From NCBI GenBank assembly GCA_902779675.1, contig CACZCK010000003.1:199259-263258 (forward strand): a DNA stretch of 64,000 bases, written 5' to 3'. This DNA is from an uncultured Coriobacteriaceae bacterium (GTDB lineage Bacteria > Actinomycetota > Coriobacteriia > Coriobacteriales > Atopobiaceae). The notes under the pieces were generated by a model. The model saw only the letters and a program-made list of their open reading frames with translations. It ran no database searches and was not told the origin of the DNA. The position numbers and the translations under genes were made by a program. The number at the start of each line of letters is the position of its first letter. Positions within the stretch are counted from its first letter, which is position 1. Below, one piece after another: positions 1-9,015 of the stretch.

Positions 1-1487
1 CAGACGCAGGGCTCGCCCATGCCGCGGGCGATAACGGCGGCGTGAGAGGTCTTGCCACCGTGGGAGGTCAGGATGCCGTCAGCGGCGTCCATGCCGGGCA
101 GGTCGTCGGGCGTGGTCTCCCAGCGAACCAGGATGCAGGGCTTGCCGGCCTCGGCGTAGGCCACGGCGTCCTCAGAGGAGAACACGACGGCGCCCACGGC
201 AGCGCCCGGAGAGGCGTTGAGGCCCTTGGCGATGGTCTCGCGACCCTTGATGTCGGCAGCATCGAACTGCGGGTGCAGGAGCTGGTCGAGCTGCTCGGGA
301 GCGACGCGCATGACGGCCTGCTCCTTGGTGATGCGACCCTCTTCGTACATCTGGATGGCGACCTTGAGGGCGGACAGGGCGGTGCGCTTGCCCACGCGGG
401 TCTGCAGCATGTAGAGCTTGCCCTGCTCGATGGTGAACTCGAGGTCCATCATGTCGGCATAGTGATCCTCGAGGATCTCGAAGACCTTGTAGAGCTGCTT
501 GCCGGCCTCCTCCAGACCAGGCTCGGTCGGGAGCTTGGCGATGGGCTCGGTGTTGCGGATGCCAGCCACGACGTCCTCACCCTGGGCGTTGACCAGGTAG
601 TCGCCATAGCGCTCGTTGGTGCCGTCGGCGGGGTTGCGCGTGAAGGCGACGCCGGTGGCGGAGGTGTTGCCCTTGTTGCCGAAGGCCATCACCTGGACGT
701 TGACGGCGGTGCCGAGGGAGTCGTCGATCTTGTTCTGCTTGCGGTACAGGATCGCGCGCTCGGTGTTCCAGGAGCCAAAGACGGCCTGCTCGGCGAGACG
801 GAGCTGGAGCAGCGGGTCATGCGGGAAGACGGCGACGCCGTTCACGTTGACCTCGGGGTACTTCTCGACGTCGACGTTGTCGGAGAAGATCTGCTTGAAG
901 GTGGCGACGAGGTCCTTGAGGTCGTCGGCATCGAGCTCGGTGTCGAGCTTGACGCCCTTCTCGGCCTTCTTGGCGGAGATGGCGTCCTCGAACAGCTGGC
1001 CAGAGACACCCATGACGACGCTCGAGAACATCTGCACGAAACGGCGATAGGAGTCGTAGGCGAAGCGGGGGTTCTCGGTCTGCTTGATGAGGCCCTGGAC
1101 GGAGTCATCGTTGAGGCCGAGGTTAAGGACGGTGTCCATCATGCCGGGCATCGAGAAGGGAGCGCCGGAGCGGACGGAGACCAGCAGCGGGTCCTCGGCG
1201 TCGCCGAGCTTCTTGCCCATGCGGTCCTCGAGGTCCTTGCGGTACTCGTCGATCTCGTCGAGAACGCCCTCAGGCCACACGTTGCCGGCGTTGGAATAGG
1301 CGACGCAGGTCTGGCAGGTGATGGTGAAGCCCGAAGGAACGGGAAGGCCCAGGTGAGCCATCTCGGCAAGGTTGGCACCCTTGCCACCCGTGATCCACTT
1401 GGCCTCGTCGACGGTGGCGCCGGCAACCTCGGAGACGTTGTTGCCGTCGGCGTCGAATCCGAAGCGGTACACATGCTTTTCAGCCAT
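1..1487 (-). CDS. ppdK: pyruvate, phosphate dikinase (N-terminal part; runs off the window)
   Basis: Interconverts pyruvate + ATP + Pi and phosphoenolpyruvate + AMP + PPi in the cytoplasm. The visible 495 residues begin MAEKHVYRFGFDADG and cover the ATP-grasp nucleotide-binding domain (for example KGANLAEMAHLGLPVPSGF and LVSVRSGAPFSMPGMMDT). They then enter the phosphohistidine domain, where GGKTSHAAVIARGMGEP carries the catalytic His close to the window edge. The PEP/pyruvate-binding C-terminal half lies outside. ATG at 1487 is preceded by AGGAG at good spacing. It sits 197 bases downstream of, and on the same strand as, a short PPDK-regulatory-type gene, so the two are probably co-regulated. 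Confidence 0.96.
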   Translation of the reverse strand, partial: MAEKHVYRFGFDADGNNVSEVAGATVDEAKWITGGKGANLAEMAHLGLPVPSGFTITCQTCVAYSNAGNVWPEGVLDEIDEYRKDLEDRMGKKLGDAEDPLLVSVRSGAPFSMPGMMDTVLNLGLNDDSVQGLIKQTENPRFAYDSYRRFVQMFSSVVMGVSGQLFEDAISAKKAEKGVKLDTELDADDLKDLVATFKQIFSDNVDVEKYPEVNVNGVAVFPHDPLLQLRLAEQAVFGSWNTERAILYRKQNKIDDSLGTAVNVQVMAFGNKGNTSATGVAFTRNPADGTNERYGDYLVNAQGEDVVAGIRNTEPIAKLPTEPGLEEAGKQLYKVFEILEDHYADMMDLEFTIEQGKLYMLQTRVGKRTALSALKVAIQMYEEGRITKEQAVMRVAPEQLDQLLHPQFDAADIKGRETIAKGLNASPGAAVGAVVFSSEDAVAYAEAGKPCILVRWETTPDDLPGMDAADGILTSHGGKTSHAAVIARGMGEPCV

Positions 1488-1684
1488 ACTCACACTCCTG
1501 ATCTTTGGTCCGTGGTGCCGCCCTTTACGGCACCCAACTTACAAGAGTACCCGCCAGATGGCCATGGCCCTCTGGCGAGCGCTCCCATTTACCTATCTCA
1601 TTGTATCCACACTGACCTACCATCGCAAAGACGTTGTAAGCCACACGAAATCATCGCCTGCAAAGCCGAGGCGTGGGCGCTGTC

Positions 1685-2083
1685 CTAGACGTTCTGCACG
1701 GTGACAGTCGTGCGGTGACCGGCCTCGTTGACCGGTTCCTCGCCCGTCAGGGTGGAGATGATGGTCACGGCAGGGCCGAGGAGGTCGATCGAGGGAATCC
1801 CGCGACGGTCGAGCTCGCGGCGGATGTCGCGACGCAGGTTGCGGTCCACGACGGTGTGGAAGACCGCCAGCGGCACGTCGGGATCGACGTTTTCGTCGAG
1901 GTAGTTGCGGACGGTGTCGACGCTGCGCACCTCGCTGAGGCGCTTGATCACCACGATGTCGTCGGTAAACTGCGATGCCGCTGCCGAGACGACGCCCGTG
2001 GCGGTCTCGCCCCGCGCGTCGGAGATGACGAACACGATGGGCGTGGGCGTGTCGGTATCAAAGAGGGCATCTAGGTCAGCCAT
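1685..2083 (-). CDS. PPDK/PEP-synthase regulatory protein family (DUF299), N-terminal half only
   Basis: The 132 residues match the first half of the bifunctional kinase/pyrophosphorylase that switches PPDK on and off (start PIVFVISDARGETA, then ASQF and IDLLGPA). Full members are about 270 residues and carry a P-loop (G-x3-S-x-T-S-K-T-P) near residue 150. This protein stops at residue 132, before that motif. The 197 bases up to ppdK translate to nothing like the missing domain. The start is clean, ATG behind AGGAGG. Position directly upstream of ppdK supports a role tied to PPDK, but without the P-loop it should not be able to phosphorylate or dephosphorylate it. It may be a decayed gene or a stand-alone N-domain. 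Confidence 0.8.
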   Translation of the reverse strand: MADLDALFDTDTPTPIVFVISDARGETATGVVSAAASQFTDDIVVIKRLSEVRSVDTVRNYLDENVDPDVPLAVFHTVVDRNLRRDIRRELDRRGIPSIDLLGPAVTIISTLTGEEPVNEAGHRTTVTVQNV

Positions 2084-2205
2084 GTGAGCCTCCTGGTCTG
2101 CGGGTCGGGTGGCGACCCCTTCTGCGGCCCGTGCGAAGCGGAGCCTTTCCTACGTTCGGGTGCGCGTGCGGATATACATGCGTACCCTTTGTCAGCATGA
2201 ACCAA

Positions 2206-2224
2206 ACGTGACCGCCCGTCACGT
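2206..2224. promoter_or_regulatory. perfect inverted repeat upstream of the PPDK-regulator/ppdK pair
   Basis: ACGTGAC-N5-GTCACGT is a perfect 7+5+7 inverted repeat, about 120 bases upstream of the ATG at 2083 and just past the glyS terminator. Size and position fit a dimeric repressor or activator site. The cognate factor is unknown. Confidence 0.4.
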
Positions 2225-2264
2225 AAAAACAGGGCGATTGGCACTTCCGCTCGGCGAGAGAAGA

Positions 2265-2300
2265 CTGAGGGCCACCGACCTATTGGTCGGCGGCCCTCAG
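2265..2300 (-). terminator. strong hairpin after glyS
   Basis: CTGAGGGCC-A-CCGACC, loop TATT, GGTCGG-C-GGCCCTCAG: a 15-bp stem with one opposed mismatch. On the minus strand it is followed by a pyrimidine-rich run (TCTTCTCTC). It lies 18 bases beyond the glyS stop, so it probably ends the rpsP-glyS transcript. Confidence 0.75.
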
Positions 2301-2317
2301 GTTACGCGTCTTAGAAG

Positions 2318-4414
2318 CTACCGGCGCCGTGCCAGCGCCCCGATGTTGGCGACGCCGCTGAATGCCTGCTCGAAGCGATTGAGCAGGCGCAGGCGGTTCT
2401 CGCGCAGCGACTGGTCCTCGTCCATGACGAGCACATCGTCGAAGAAGCGGTCGATCGGCTCGCGCAGGCGTGCGAGCGAGGCGATAGCGTCGTCGAGCTC
2501 GCCGGCGAGCACAGCCGCGCGCACGCGTGCCGTGCCCTCGTCGACGGCCTCGAGCAGCATGGTCTCGGCCTCGCCCAAAAGCGTCTCGTCGACATCGATG
2601 CCGAGGGTCGCGTCGGCCAGGTGGCTGGCACGCGCATAGGCGGTGGCCAGGTCGTCGAACACCTCGCTGGACTCGCGGCGAGCGCGGTCAAGCGCGAAGA
2701 CGCGACCCAGATAGGCGTGCGGGTCGCAGACGCCGGTGTCGGCGACCGCCTGGATGGTGTCGGGGTCGGCGCCCTCGTCGCGCGCGATAGCGGCGAGACG
2801 GCCGGCAAAGTACGAGCGGATCTTGGCGGTGACGTCGGCCACATCGAACTCGATGCCCTGCTCGGCGTAGCGTTCGAGCGATGCATCGATCAGCGGCTCG
2901 AGGACGACGCCGTCGAGCTGACGCAGCATGGCGATGACGCCGATGGCGCTGCGGCGCACGGCGAAGGGGTCGGCAGAACCAGTGGGCGGCTCGTCGATGG
3001 CAAACATGCCGCAGATGGTGTCGAGCTTGTCGGCGATGGCCACGGCCTTGCCCACTACGGTGTCGGGAGTGTCGTCACCGGCGAAGCGCGGGCGGTAATG
3101 CTGCGAGATGGCCTGGGCCACACGCTCGTTCTCGCCCTGTGCCGCGGCATAGTAGCCGCCCATGACGCCCTGCTGGCTGGTGAACTCGACCACGGCCTGG
3201 GAGACGAGGTCTGCCTTGGCGAGGTGCGCGGCACGGGCCGCATCGGCCTGCACCTGGGCGTCGTCGCTCGCCTGGCTTGCGACGGCCGCGGCGATGGCCT
3301 CCATGCGCTCGGACTTCTGCAGCACGGTGCCCAGGCGCTTCTGGAAGACGACCTGTGCCAGGCGCTCGCGGAAGGCGTCCAGGCCTACCTTGAGGTCCTC
3401 GTCGTAGAAGAACTTGGCGTCATCGAGGCGCGGACGCACCACGCGCTCGTTGCCGGCGCGCACGGTGTCGCTCACGGCAGGGTCGGCATTGCTCACGATC
3501 ACGAACTCGCGGGTCAGTGAACCATCGGGTGCATAGATCGGGAAGTAGCGCTGGTGCTTGAGCATGGCCTCGACGATGATCTCGTGGGGCACGGCGAGGA
3601 ACTCCTCGTCGAAGGTGCCCACCACGACCGTGGGCCACTCGCAGAGGTTGACGACCTCGTCGAAGACGCCCTTGGGCATGTCGACGCGCGCGCCGCCACG
3701 CTCCTTCTCGAGTGCGGCAACGTCGCTGGCGATACGCTCGGCACGACGGGTCTCGGAGAGCACGAAGGCATCCTCGAGCACCTGCTCGTAGGCGGCGGGC
3801 TCGCTAACCACGTGGTCGCCGGGGGCCAGGACGCGATGACCGCGCGTGGTGTTGCCGCTCGTGACGTCGGCATAGCTCACCGGCACAACCTCGCTGCCCA
3901 GAAGGGCGCAGATCCAGCGGATGGGCCGAACGAAGGTCTGGTGCTCGCTCCCCCACCTCTGGCTGCGATAGTTGGGCCACTTGATGTCGGCGATGGTTTG
4001 CTCGCACAGGGCAGACAGCAGCGTGATGGCCGGCACCGACGCCACGGAGCGCTCAGCGAACACGTACTCGTTGCCGTCGGCGTCGACGCGACGCACGAGC
4101 TCGCTTGCGGTAATGCCGTTCTTGCGCGCGAAGCCCTCGGCCGCACGCGTGGGGTTGCCGTCTGCGTCGAAGGCGATGGCGCACTTGGGGCCGCGCATCG
4201 TCTCGTGAATCTCCTCGGTGGCGGTGGCGCAGCCGTCGACAAGCACGGCCAGGCGGCGCGGCGAGGAGAGCGTGCGCACGGCGCCATGGGCCAGCCCTGC
4301 GGCGTCGAGGCCCTTGGCGACCAGGGTACCCAGCTGCTCCTGGGCCTTCATGAGCGGCGCGGAGGGCATCTCCTCGCAGCCAATCTCGAGTAGGAAGTCA
4401 CGGGTGTCTGCCAT
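2318..4414 (-). CDS. glyS: glycine--tRNA ligase, beta subunit
   Basis: Beta chain of the bacterial (alpha2-beta2) glycyl-tRNA synthetase; it provides tRNA recognition. 698 residues, normal length. The N-terminus FLLEIGCEEMPSAPL is the family signature, and the C-terminal region around FDDVLVMDEDQSLRENRLRLL is the DALR-type anticodon-binding part. ATG at 4414 is chosen because AGGAGGTGGCC precedes it and it starts three bases after the glyQ stop; a longer open frame upstream merely overlaps glyQ. Translationally coupled to glyQ. Confidence 0.97.
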   Translation of the reverse strand: MADTRDFLLEIGCEEMPSAPLMKAQEQLGTLVAKGLDAAGLAHGAVRTLSSPRRLAVLVDGCATATEEIHETMRGPKCAIAFDADGNPTRAAEGFARKNGITASELVRRVDADGNEYVFAERSVASVPAITLLSALCEQTIADIKWPNYRSQRWGSEHQTFVRPIRWICALLGSEVVPVSYADVTSGNTTRGHRVLAPGDHVVSEPAAYEQVLEDAFVLSETRRAERIASDVAALEKERGGARVDMPKGVFDEVVNLCEWPTVVVGTFDEEFLAVPHEIIVEAMLKHQRYFPIYAPDGSLTREFVIVSNADPAVSDTVRAGNERVVRPRLDDAKFFYDEDLKVGLDAFRERLAQVVFQKRLGTVLQKSERMEAIAAAVASQASDDAQVQADAARAAHLAKADLVSQAVVEFTSQQGVMGGYYAAAQGENERVAQAISQHYRPRFAGDDTPDTVVGKAVAIADKLDTICGMFAIDEPPTGSADPFAVRRSAIGVIAMLRQLDGVVLEPLIDASLERYAEQGIEFDVADVTAKIRSYFAGRLAAIARDEGADPDTIQAVADTGVCDPHAYLGRVFALDRARRESSEVFDDLATAYARASHLADATLGIDVDETLLGEAETMLLEAVDEGTARVRAAVLAGELDDAIASLARLREPIDRFFDDVLVMDEDQSLRENRLRLLNRFEQAFSGVANIGALARRR

Positions 4415-4415
4415 C

Positions 4416-5321
4416 TTAGGCCACCTCCTTGTCGCTCTGTGCGTCGCGCGAGGCGACCAGCTCCAGGTACGCCTCGCAGCACGCCTTGGCGACGGTGCGG
4501 ACGCGCAGGATGTAGTTGGCACGCTCGGTCGCCGAGATGGCGCCGCGCGCGTCGAGAATGTTGAAGGCGTGAGAGCACTTCATGACGCAGTCGTATGCGG
4601 GCAACGGCAGCTTGGCCTCGAGGCAGGAATGGCACTCGGCCTCGTACTCGTCGAACTTGCGGCGCATCATCTCGACGTTGGCGACCTCGAAGTTGTAGCA
4701 GGAGAACTCGTACTCGTTCTCGTGGAACACGTCGCCATAGGTCATGGGCGTGCCGTCGGGCAGGTAGCTCCACACCAGGTCATATACCGAATCGACGCCC
4801 TGGATGTACATGGCGATGCGCTCCAGGCCGTAGGTGATCTCGACGGGTACCGGATCGACCTCGATGCCGCCAACCTGCTGGAAGTAGGTGTACTGGGTGA
4901 CCTCCATGCCATCCATCCACACCTCCCAGCCAAGGCCCCAGGCGCCCAGCGTCGGGCTCTCCCAGTCGTCCTCCACGAAGCGGACGTCGTGCTCGGCAGG
5001 GTCGAGGCCGATGGCCTTGAGCGAGCCGAGGTAGAGGTCCTGGCTGTCGGCGGGGCACGGCTTCACGATCACCTGGAACTGGTAGTAGTGCTGCATGCGG
5101 TTGGGGTTCTCGCCATAGCGGCCGTCAGCGGGACGGCGGCAGGGCTGCGGATAGCAGGTGCGCCATGCCGCGGGGCCAAGGCTACGCAGCGTGGTGGCGG
5201 TGTGGAAGGTTCCCGCACCGACCTCGGAGTCATACGGCTGCATGACCGTGCAGCCCTGGGCTGCCCAGTACTCGGTGAGCCTCAGGATCATGTCCTGGAA
5301 GGTCAGAGTCGTCTCACTCAT
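4416..5321 (-). CDS. glyQ: glycine--tRNA ligase, alpha subunit
   Basis: Catalytic alpha chain of tetrameric glycyl-tRNA synthetase, charging tRNA-Gly in the cytoplasm. 301 residues, typical. Family blocks seen: [19 protein letters not shown] at the N-terminus, [34 protein letters not shown], and [22 protein letters not shown] at 5321 begins [11 protein letters not shown]; upstream in-frame sequence runs into lepB and is not family-like. It follows lepB by 64 bases and precedes glyS with almost no gap, so it belongs to the same operon. Confidence 0.97.
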   Translation of the reverse strand: MSETTLTFQDMILRLTEYWAAQGCTVMQPYDSEVGAGTFHTATTLRSLGPAAWRTCYPQPCRRPADGRYGENPNRMQHYYQFQVIVKPCPADSQDLYLGSLKAIGLDPAEHDVRFVEDDWESPTLGAWGLGWEVWMDGMEVTQYTYFQQVGGIEVDPVPVEITYGLERIAMYIQGVDSVYDLVWSYLPDGTPMTYGDVFHENEYEFSCYNFEVANVEMMRRKFDEYEAECHSCLEAKLPLPAYDCVMKCSHAFNILDARGAISATERANYILRVRTVAKACCEAYLELVASRDAQSDKEVA

Positions 5322-5385
5322 GTCGTCTCTTTCTGTGCGATCGTGGATGGATGGGATACGACGCGTGGCGTGCGGGCCTGTCGGC

Positions 5386-6186
5386 CTACAGCGTCCCCAC
5401 GTCGGAGATCGGCCAATAGATGAACAGGGCCTTCGACGTGACCGAGTCGAGGGGAATGGCCCCGAAGTAGCGCGAGTCAAGCGAGTTGGTGCGGTTGTCG
5501 CCCATCACCCATAGGCATCCCGCGGGCACCGTGTAGGGAAAGGTCACGTTTTCGGAGAGGTTGCTGGCATGCCCATCGAGCGCGTAGCTGGGCTTGCCCA
5601 TGACGTAGGGCTCGGAGATGACCTTGCCGTCCACGAGCACGTAGCCGTCCTGCAGATCGACCACCTGGCCCTCGGTCGCAACAACCCGCTTGATGAGGGT
5701 CGTGCCGGAGCCGTCCGGATCGTTGAAGGTGACGATGTCGCCGGCAACGGGTTCGCTCCAGTGCAGCGTGACCTTCTCGCCCACGAGGCGGTCGCCAAGC
5801 TGGATGGTCTCGAGCATCGACCCGGAGGGCACCTCGTAGGTCTCGGCAATGAACACACGGATGATCACGGCCAGCACCAGGGTGCCGAGCACGGTCATGA
5901 GCAGCTCGAGCCAGGCAGGGGTGCGTGACGGTGGCTCAGGGGCAAGGTAGGGATTGCCGGCGTCGAACTCGTAGTGCCGCGGCCCCTCGACAGACGGGAC
6001 GTTGACGTCCTCGGGAGCCTCCAGGCCCGGTTCGGTCGCCTCGGGCACCTCTGGGTCAGGCAGAACAGCGCCAAACCCCTCCGGGATCGATGCAGCCTCG
6101 TCGAGCCCCTCTGGGTTCGGTGCGGCCTCCTCAAGCCCCTCGAGAGGACGAACGTCCTGTGGGCGCTCGAATGCCTCGTCTTCCAT
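5386..6186 (-). CDS. lepB: signal peptidase I with long acidic N-terminal extension
   Basis: Membrane serine protease that removes signal peptides on the outer face of the membrane. The catalytic Ser is S123 in PSGSM and the catalytic Lys is K166 in TLIKRVVA. The box [14 protein letters not shown] is near the C-terminus. A single membrane segment spans about residues 93-113. Unusually, some 90 residues precede it, rich in Glu, Pro and Ala with loosely repeated units ([24 protein letters not shown]), presumably cytoplasmic. 266 residues in all. It starts two bases after the trmD stop. Confidence 0.95.
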   Translation of the reverse strand: MEDEAFERPQDVRPLEGLEEAAPNPEGLDEAASIPEGFGAVLPDPEVPEATEPGLEAPEDVNVPSVEGPRHYEFDAGNPYLAPEPPSRTPAWLELLMTVLGTLVLAVIIRVFIAETYEVPSGSMLETIQLGDRLVGEKVTLHWSEPVAGDIVTFNDPDGSGTTLIKRVVATEGQVVDLQDGYVLVDGKVISEPYVMGKPSYALDGHASNLSENVTFPYTVPAGCLWVMGDNRTNSLDSRYFGAIPLDSVTSKALFIYWPISDVGTL

Positions 6187-6188
6187 CG

Positions 6189-6938
6189 CTACACCTCCCC
6201 CTCAGGATGCTCGTGGCTCATGATGTCATAGACGAACCGCCGCTCCGTCTCGGAGAGGTCGGCGGAATCGAGCAGATCTGGACGCAACAGCGCCGTCCGC
6301 CTGAGCGAGCTCTCGCGTCTCCAGGCATCGACTGCGGCATGGTCGCCCGAGAGCAGCACTTGCGGCACTTCCATGTCGCGGAACGTTGCCGGCCTCGTGT
6401 ACTGCGCGTATTCCAGCAGCCCGTCGGAGAACGACTCGTCGCGGGCACTCATCTCGTCTCCGAGCGCGCCGGGCAACAGGCGCACCACCGCGTCGGTGAC
6501 TGCGAGAGCTGCGAGCTCGCCGCCCGTGAGAACGTAGTCCCCCAGCGATATGACGGAGTCCGCCAGCTCGTAGGCGCGCTCGTCCATGCCCTCGTAGCGC
6601 CCGCAGACAAACAGCAGGCGTTCCTCGCCGGCGAGACGCTGCGCCTCGGCCTGCGAGAAGGGAGTGCCACAGGGCGAGAAGAAGATTACGTGCGGTCGTC
6701 GCTCGTCGAAGGCGGTCACCGCCTCGACGGCCTCGTAGATGGGTTCGGGCTTCATGAGCATGCCCTGGCCGCCGCCAAAGGGGGCGTCGTCAACCGTGCG
6801 ATGCCGATCGTGAGTCCAGTCGCGCAGGTCGTGCGCACAGAACTCAAAGATCTGCCGCGTGCGGGCACGCCCCAGAATGGAGGCCCCCACGTAGCCTTCG
6901 AATACCTGCGGAATGACGGAAATGGCATCGATGCGCAT
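6189..6938 (-). CDS. trmD: tRNA (guanine-37-N1)-methyltransferase
   Basis: Methylates G37 of tRNAs reading CNN codons, using S-adenosylmethionine, and prevents frameshifting. SPOUT trefoil-knot enzyme: RIDAISVIPQVFEGY at the start, FGGGQGMLM, and the knot segment GRYEGMDERAYELADS followed by ISLGDYVLTGGE. 249 residues from ATG 6938. An upstream GTG at 6950 overlaps the rimM stop and would add four residues; GGAGG lies between the two, so 6938 is preferred. Standard rimM-trmD pairing. Confidence 0.95.
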   Translation of the reverse strand: MRIDAISVIPQVFEGYVGASILGRARTRQIFEFCAHDLRDWTHDRHRTVDDAPFGGGQGMLMKPEPIYEAVEAVTAFDERRPHVIFFSPCGTPFSQAEAQRLAGEERLLFVCGRYEGMDERAYELADSVISLGDYVLTGGELAALAVTDAVVRLLPGALGDEMSARDESFSDGLLEYAQYTRPATFRDMEVPQVLLSGDHAAVDAWRRESSLRRTALLRPDLLDSADLSETERRFVYDIMSHEHPEGEV

Positions 6939-6942
6939 GGCC

Positions 6943-7467
6943 TCACGCACCTCCGCCCGGCACGGTGCCGTCGGGCACGCGCACCAGTATGGTCCCGTGG
7001 TCGTCGCATGCGAGCACGAATTCGTCGACCACAGGCACGAGCACCTCGCCGAAGGGACCCTCGATGACCCAGACGTCGTTGGCGGCGCCGGTCATGACCT
7101 CGATAATCGTACCGAGCGTGCCGTGGGTCTCGTCCTCTACCTCACGTCCGAGCAGCGACTCCACGTCGTGCAGGAGGTAGTCGGCGGGGAGGTCGTCGAC
7201 ACGCGCCAGGATGGTGGAGCCCACCAGCTCCTGCGCCGCGCCGATGCTCCGACAGCCACTGAGCGCAACCAGCTGGCCCGCTCCGCCCTCCGCACTCGCG
7301 GAGCGCACCGTGTGCCAACGGTCACGCTTGAGCAGCGGTGGCACCAAGGCCACCTCCATGCCCTCGTGCAGCAGAGGGGGAAGGCCGTGAACGGGAACCG
7401 TCACGACCTCCCCCCTCTTTCCGTGTGGCTTCTCCACACGAGCTATGGCTCGGTACTGCGCGCGCAA
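6943..7467 (-). CDS. rimM: 16S rRNA processing protein RimM
   Basis: 30S maturation factor that binds ribosomal protein S19. 174 residues. The N-terminal RimM beta-barrel begins AIARVEKPHGKRGEV, and the PRC-barrel half contains VPVVDEFVLACDD. The start is a TTG at 7467 with only a weak ribosome-binding site, inferred because IARVEKPHG must be near the N-terminus and no ATG lies upstream before the khpA stop. It is probably translated by coupling to khpA. Confidence 0.92.
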   Translation of the reverse strand: MRAQYRAIARVEKPHGKRGEVVTVPVHGLPPLLHEGMEVALVPPLLKRDRWHTVRSASAEGGAGQLVALSGCRSIGAAQELVGSTILARVDDLPADYLLHDVESLLGREVEDETHGTLGTIIEVMTGAANDVWVIEGPFGEVLVPVVDEFVLACDDHGTILVRVPDGTVPGGGA

Positions 7468-7471
7468 GCTC

Positions 7472-7768
7472 TTAGCCCAGGACTTCTACCTCGACCGAGG
7501 TCCCGACGCGGGATCCAAGGGCGCGGGCCAGCGTGCGGATGGCCTTGATGGTGCGACCGCGACGGCCGATGATGCGACCTGCGTCCTCCTCGGCGCAGCT
7601 CACCTCGATGAGCGCCCCGTCGGGACCGTCGGTCACGTCAAGGGAGACGGCCTCGTCATCGCTCACAAGGCCACAGACGATGTACTCCACAAGGTCGGCG
7701 ACCTTGTCGGAGGGCATCTCAGCGGGTGCGGCACCAGCCTCGATGGTCTCGGTCATCTCGTCGGTCAC
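7472..7768 (-). CDS. khpA: KH-domain RNA-binding protein (KhpA/YlqC family)
   Basis: Small single-KH-domain RNA-binding protein encoded between rpsP and rimM in many Gram-positives, linked in other bacteria to cell elongation and RNA metabolism. The GxxG loop is visible in GRIIGRRGRTIKAIRTLA. GTG at 7768 with AGGAGT upstream gives 98 residues; an internal ATG (MPSDKVADLVEYIV) would give the shorter, more usual 81-residue form, so the first 17 residues are uncertain. Confidence 0.93.
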   Translation of the reverse strand: MTDEMTETIEAGAAPAEMPSDKVADLVEYIVCGLVSDDEAVSLDVTDGPDGALIEVSCAEEDAGRIIGRRGRTIKAIRTLARALGSRVGTSVEVEVLG

Positions 7769-7773
7769 AGGTG

Positions 7774-8088
7774 TTACTCCTCAGACTCGGCAGCCGCCTT
7801 GGCAGCAGCCTTCTTGGAGAGCTTCTGCTTCTTCTCGGGAGCGGGAGCATCGGAACGCGCGATGTCGATGAGGTGGGACACGGCGTTGGTGGGCTGGGCA
7901 CCCTTGGCGACCCAGGCGTCGATCTTCTCGAGGTCGAGGTCGATGACCTTGGGGTTGGCGACCGGGTTGTAACGGCCGACCAGCTCGATGTAGCGACCGT
8001 CGCGGGGCATGCGGCCGTCAGCGACGACGACGCGGTAGAACGGACGCTTCTTGGCACCGTGACGGGCCAGGCGAATCTTGACTGCCAA
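7774..8088 (-). CDS. rpsP: 30S ribosomal protein S16
   Basis: Small-subunit protein needed for 30S assembly. Signature [20 protein letters not shown], followed by [22 protein letters not shown]. The start codon is TTG at 8088, preceded by GGAG at seven bases; the peptide cannot start later because AVKIRL is the family N-terminus. 104 residues, with a short Lys/Ala-rich tail ([13 protein letters not shown]) commonly seen in actinomycetes. First gene of the rpsP-glyS operon. Confidence 0.97.
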   Translation of the reverse strand: MAVKIRLARHGAKKRPFYRVVVADGRMPRDGRYIELVGRYNPVANPKVIDLDLEKIDAWVAKGAQPTNAVSHLIDIARSDAPAPEKKQKLSKKAAAKAAAESEE

Positions 8089-8312
8089 TGAAAACTCCTC
8101 CAGACAGGCGGCGCACGTGGATGATAGGTTGACCGCGCCGCAGGGCCACAACGACTCTCTATGATACGACTCTGCTGAGCCTGCGCAAGGTGCAGTTTTT
8201 GTGAAACGGGTCCGTCCGCGCACGCCACATACATGGCACATGACCGCATTCAGGGGTCTTTAAGCATGCCAATGTACGATGATGGCAACAGAGCCCACGA
8301 AAAGGAGTGACC

Positions 8313-9002
<690 letters not shown>

Positions 9003-9015
9003 CGGGAGGTCACGC

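Noticed and set aside
42..1688. 548-codon open frame on the plus strand opposite ppdK
   Set aside because: Antisense shadow of a high-GC gene; composition is Gly/Val/Asp-rich without family motifs, while the minus strand encodes unmistakable PPDK.
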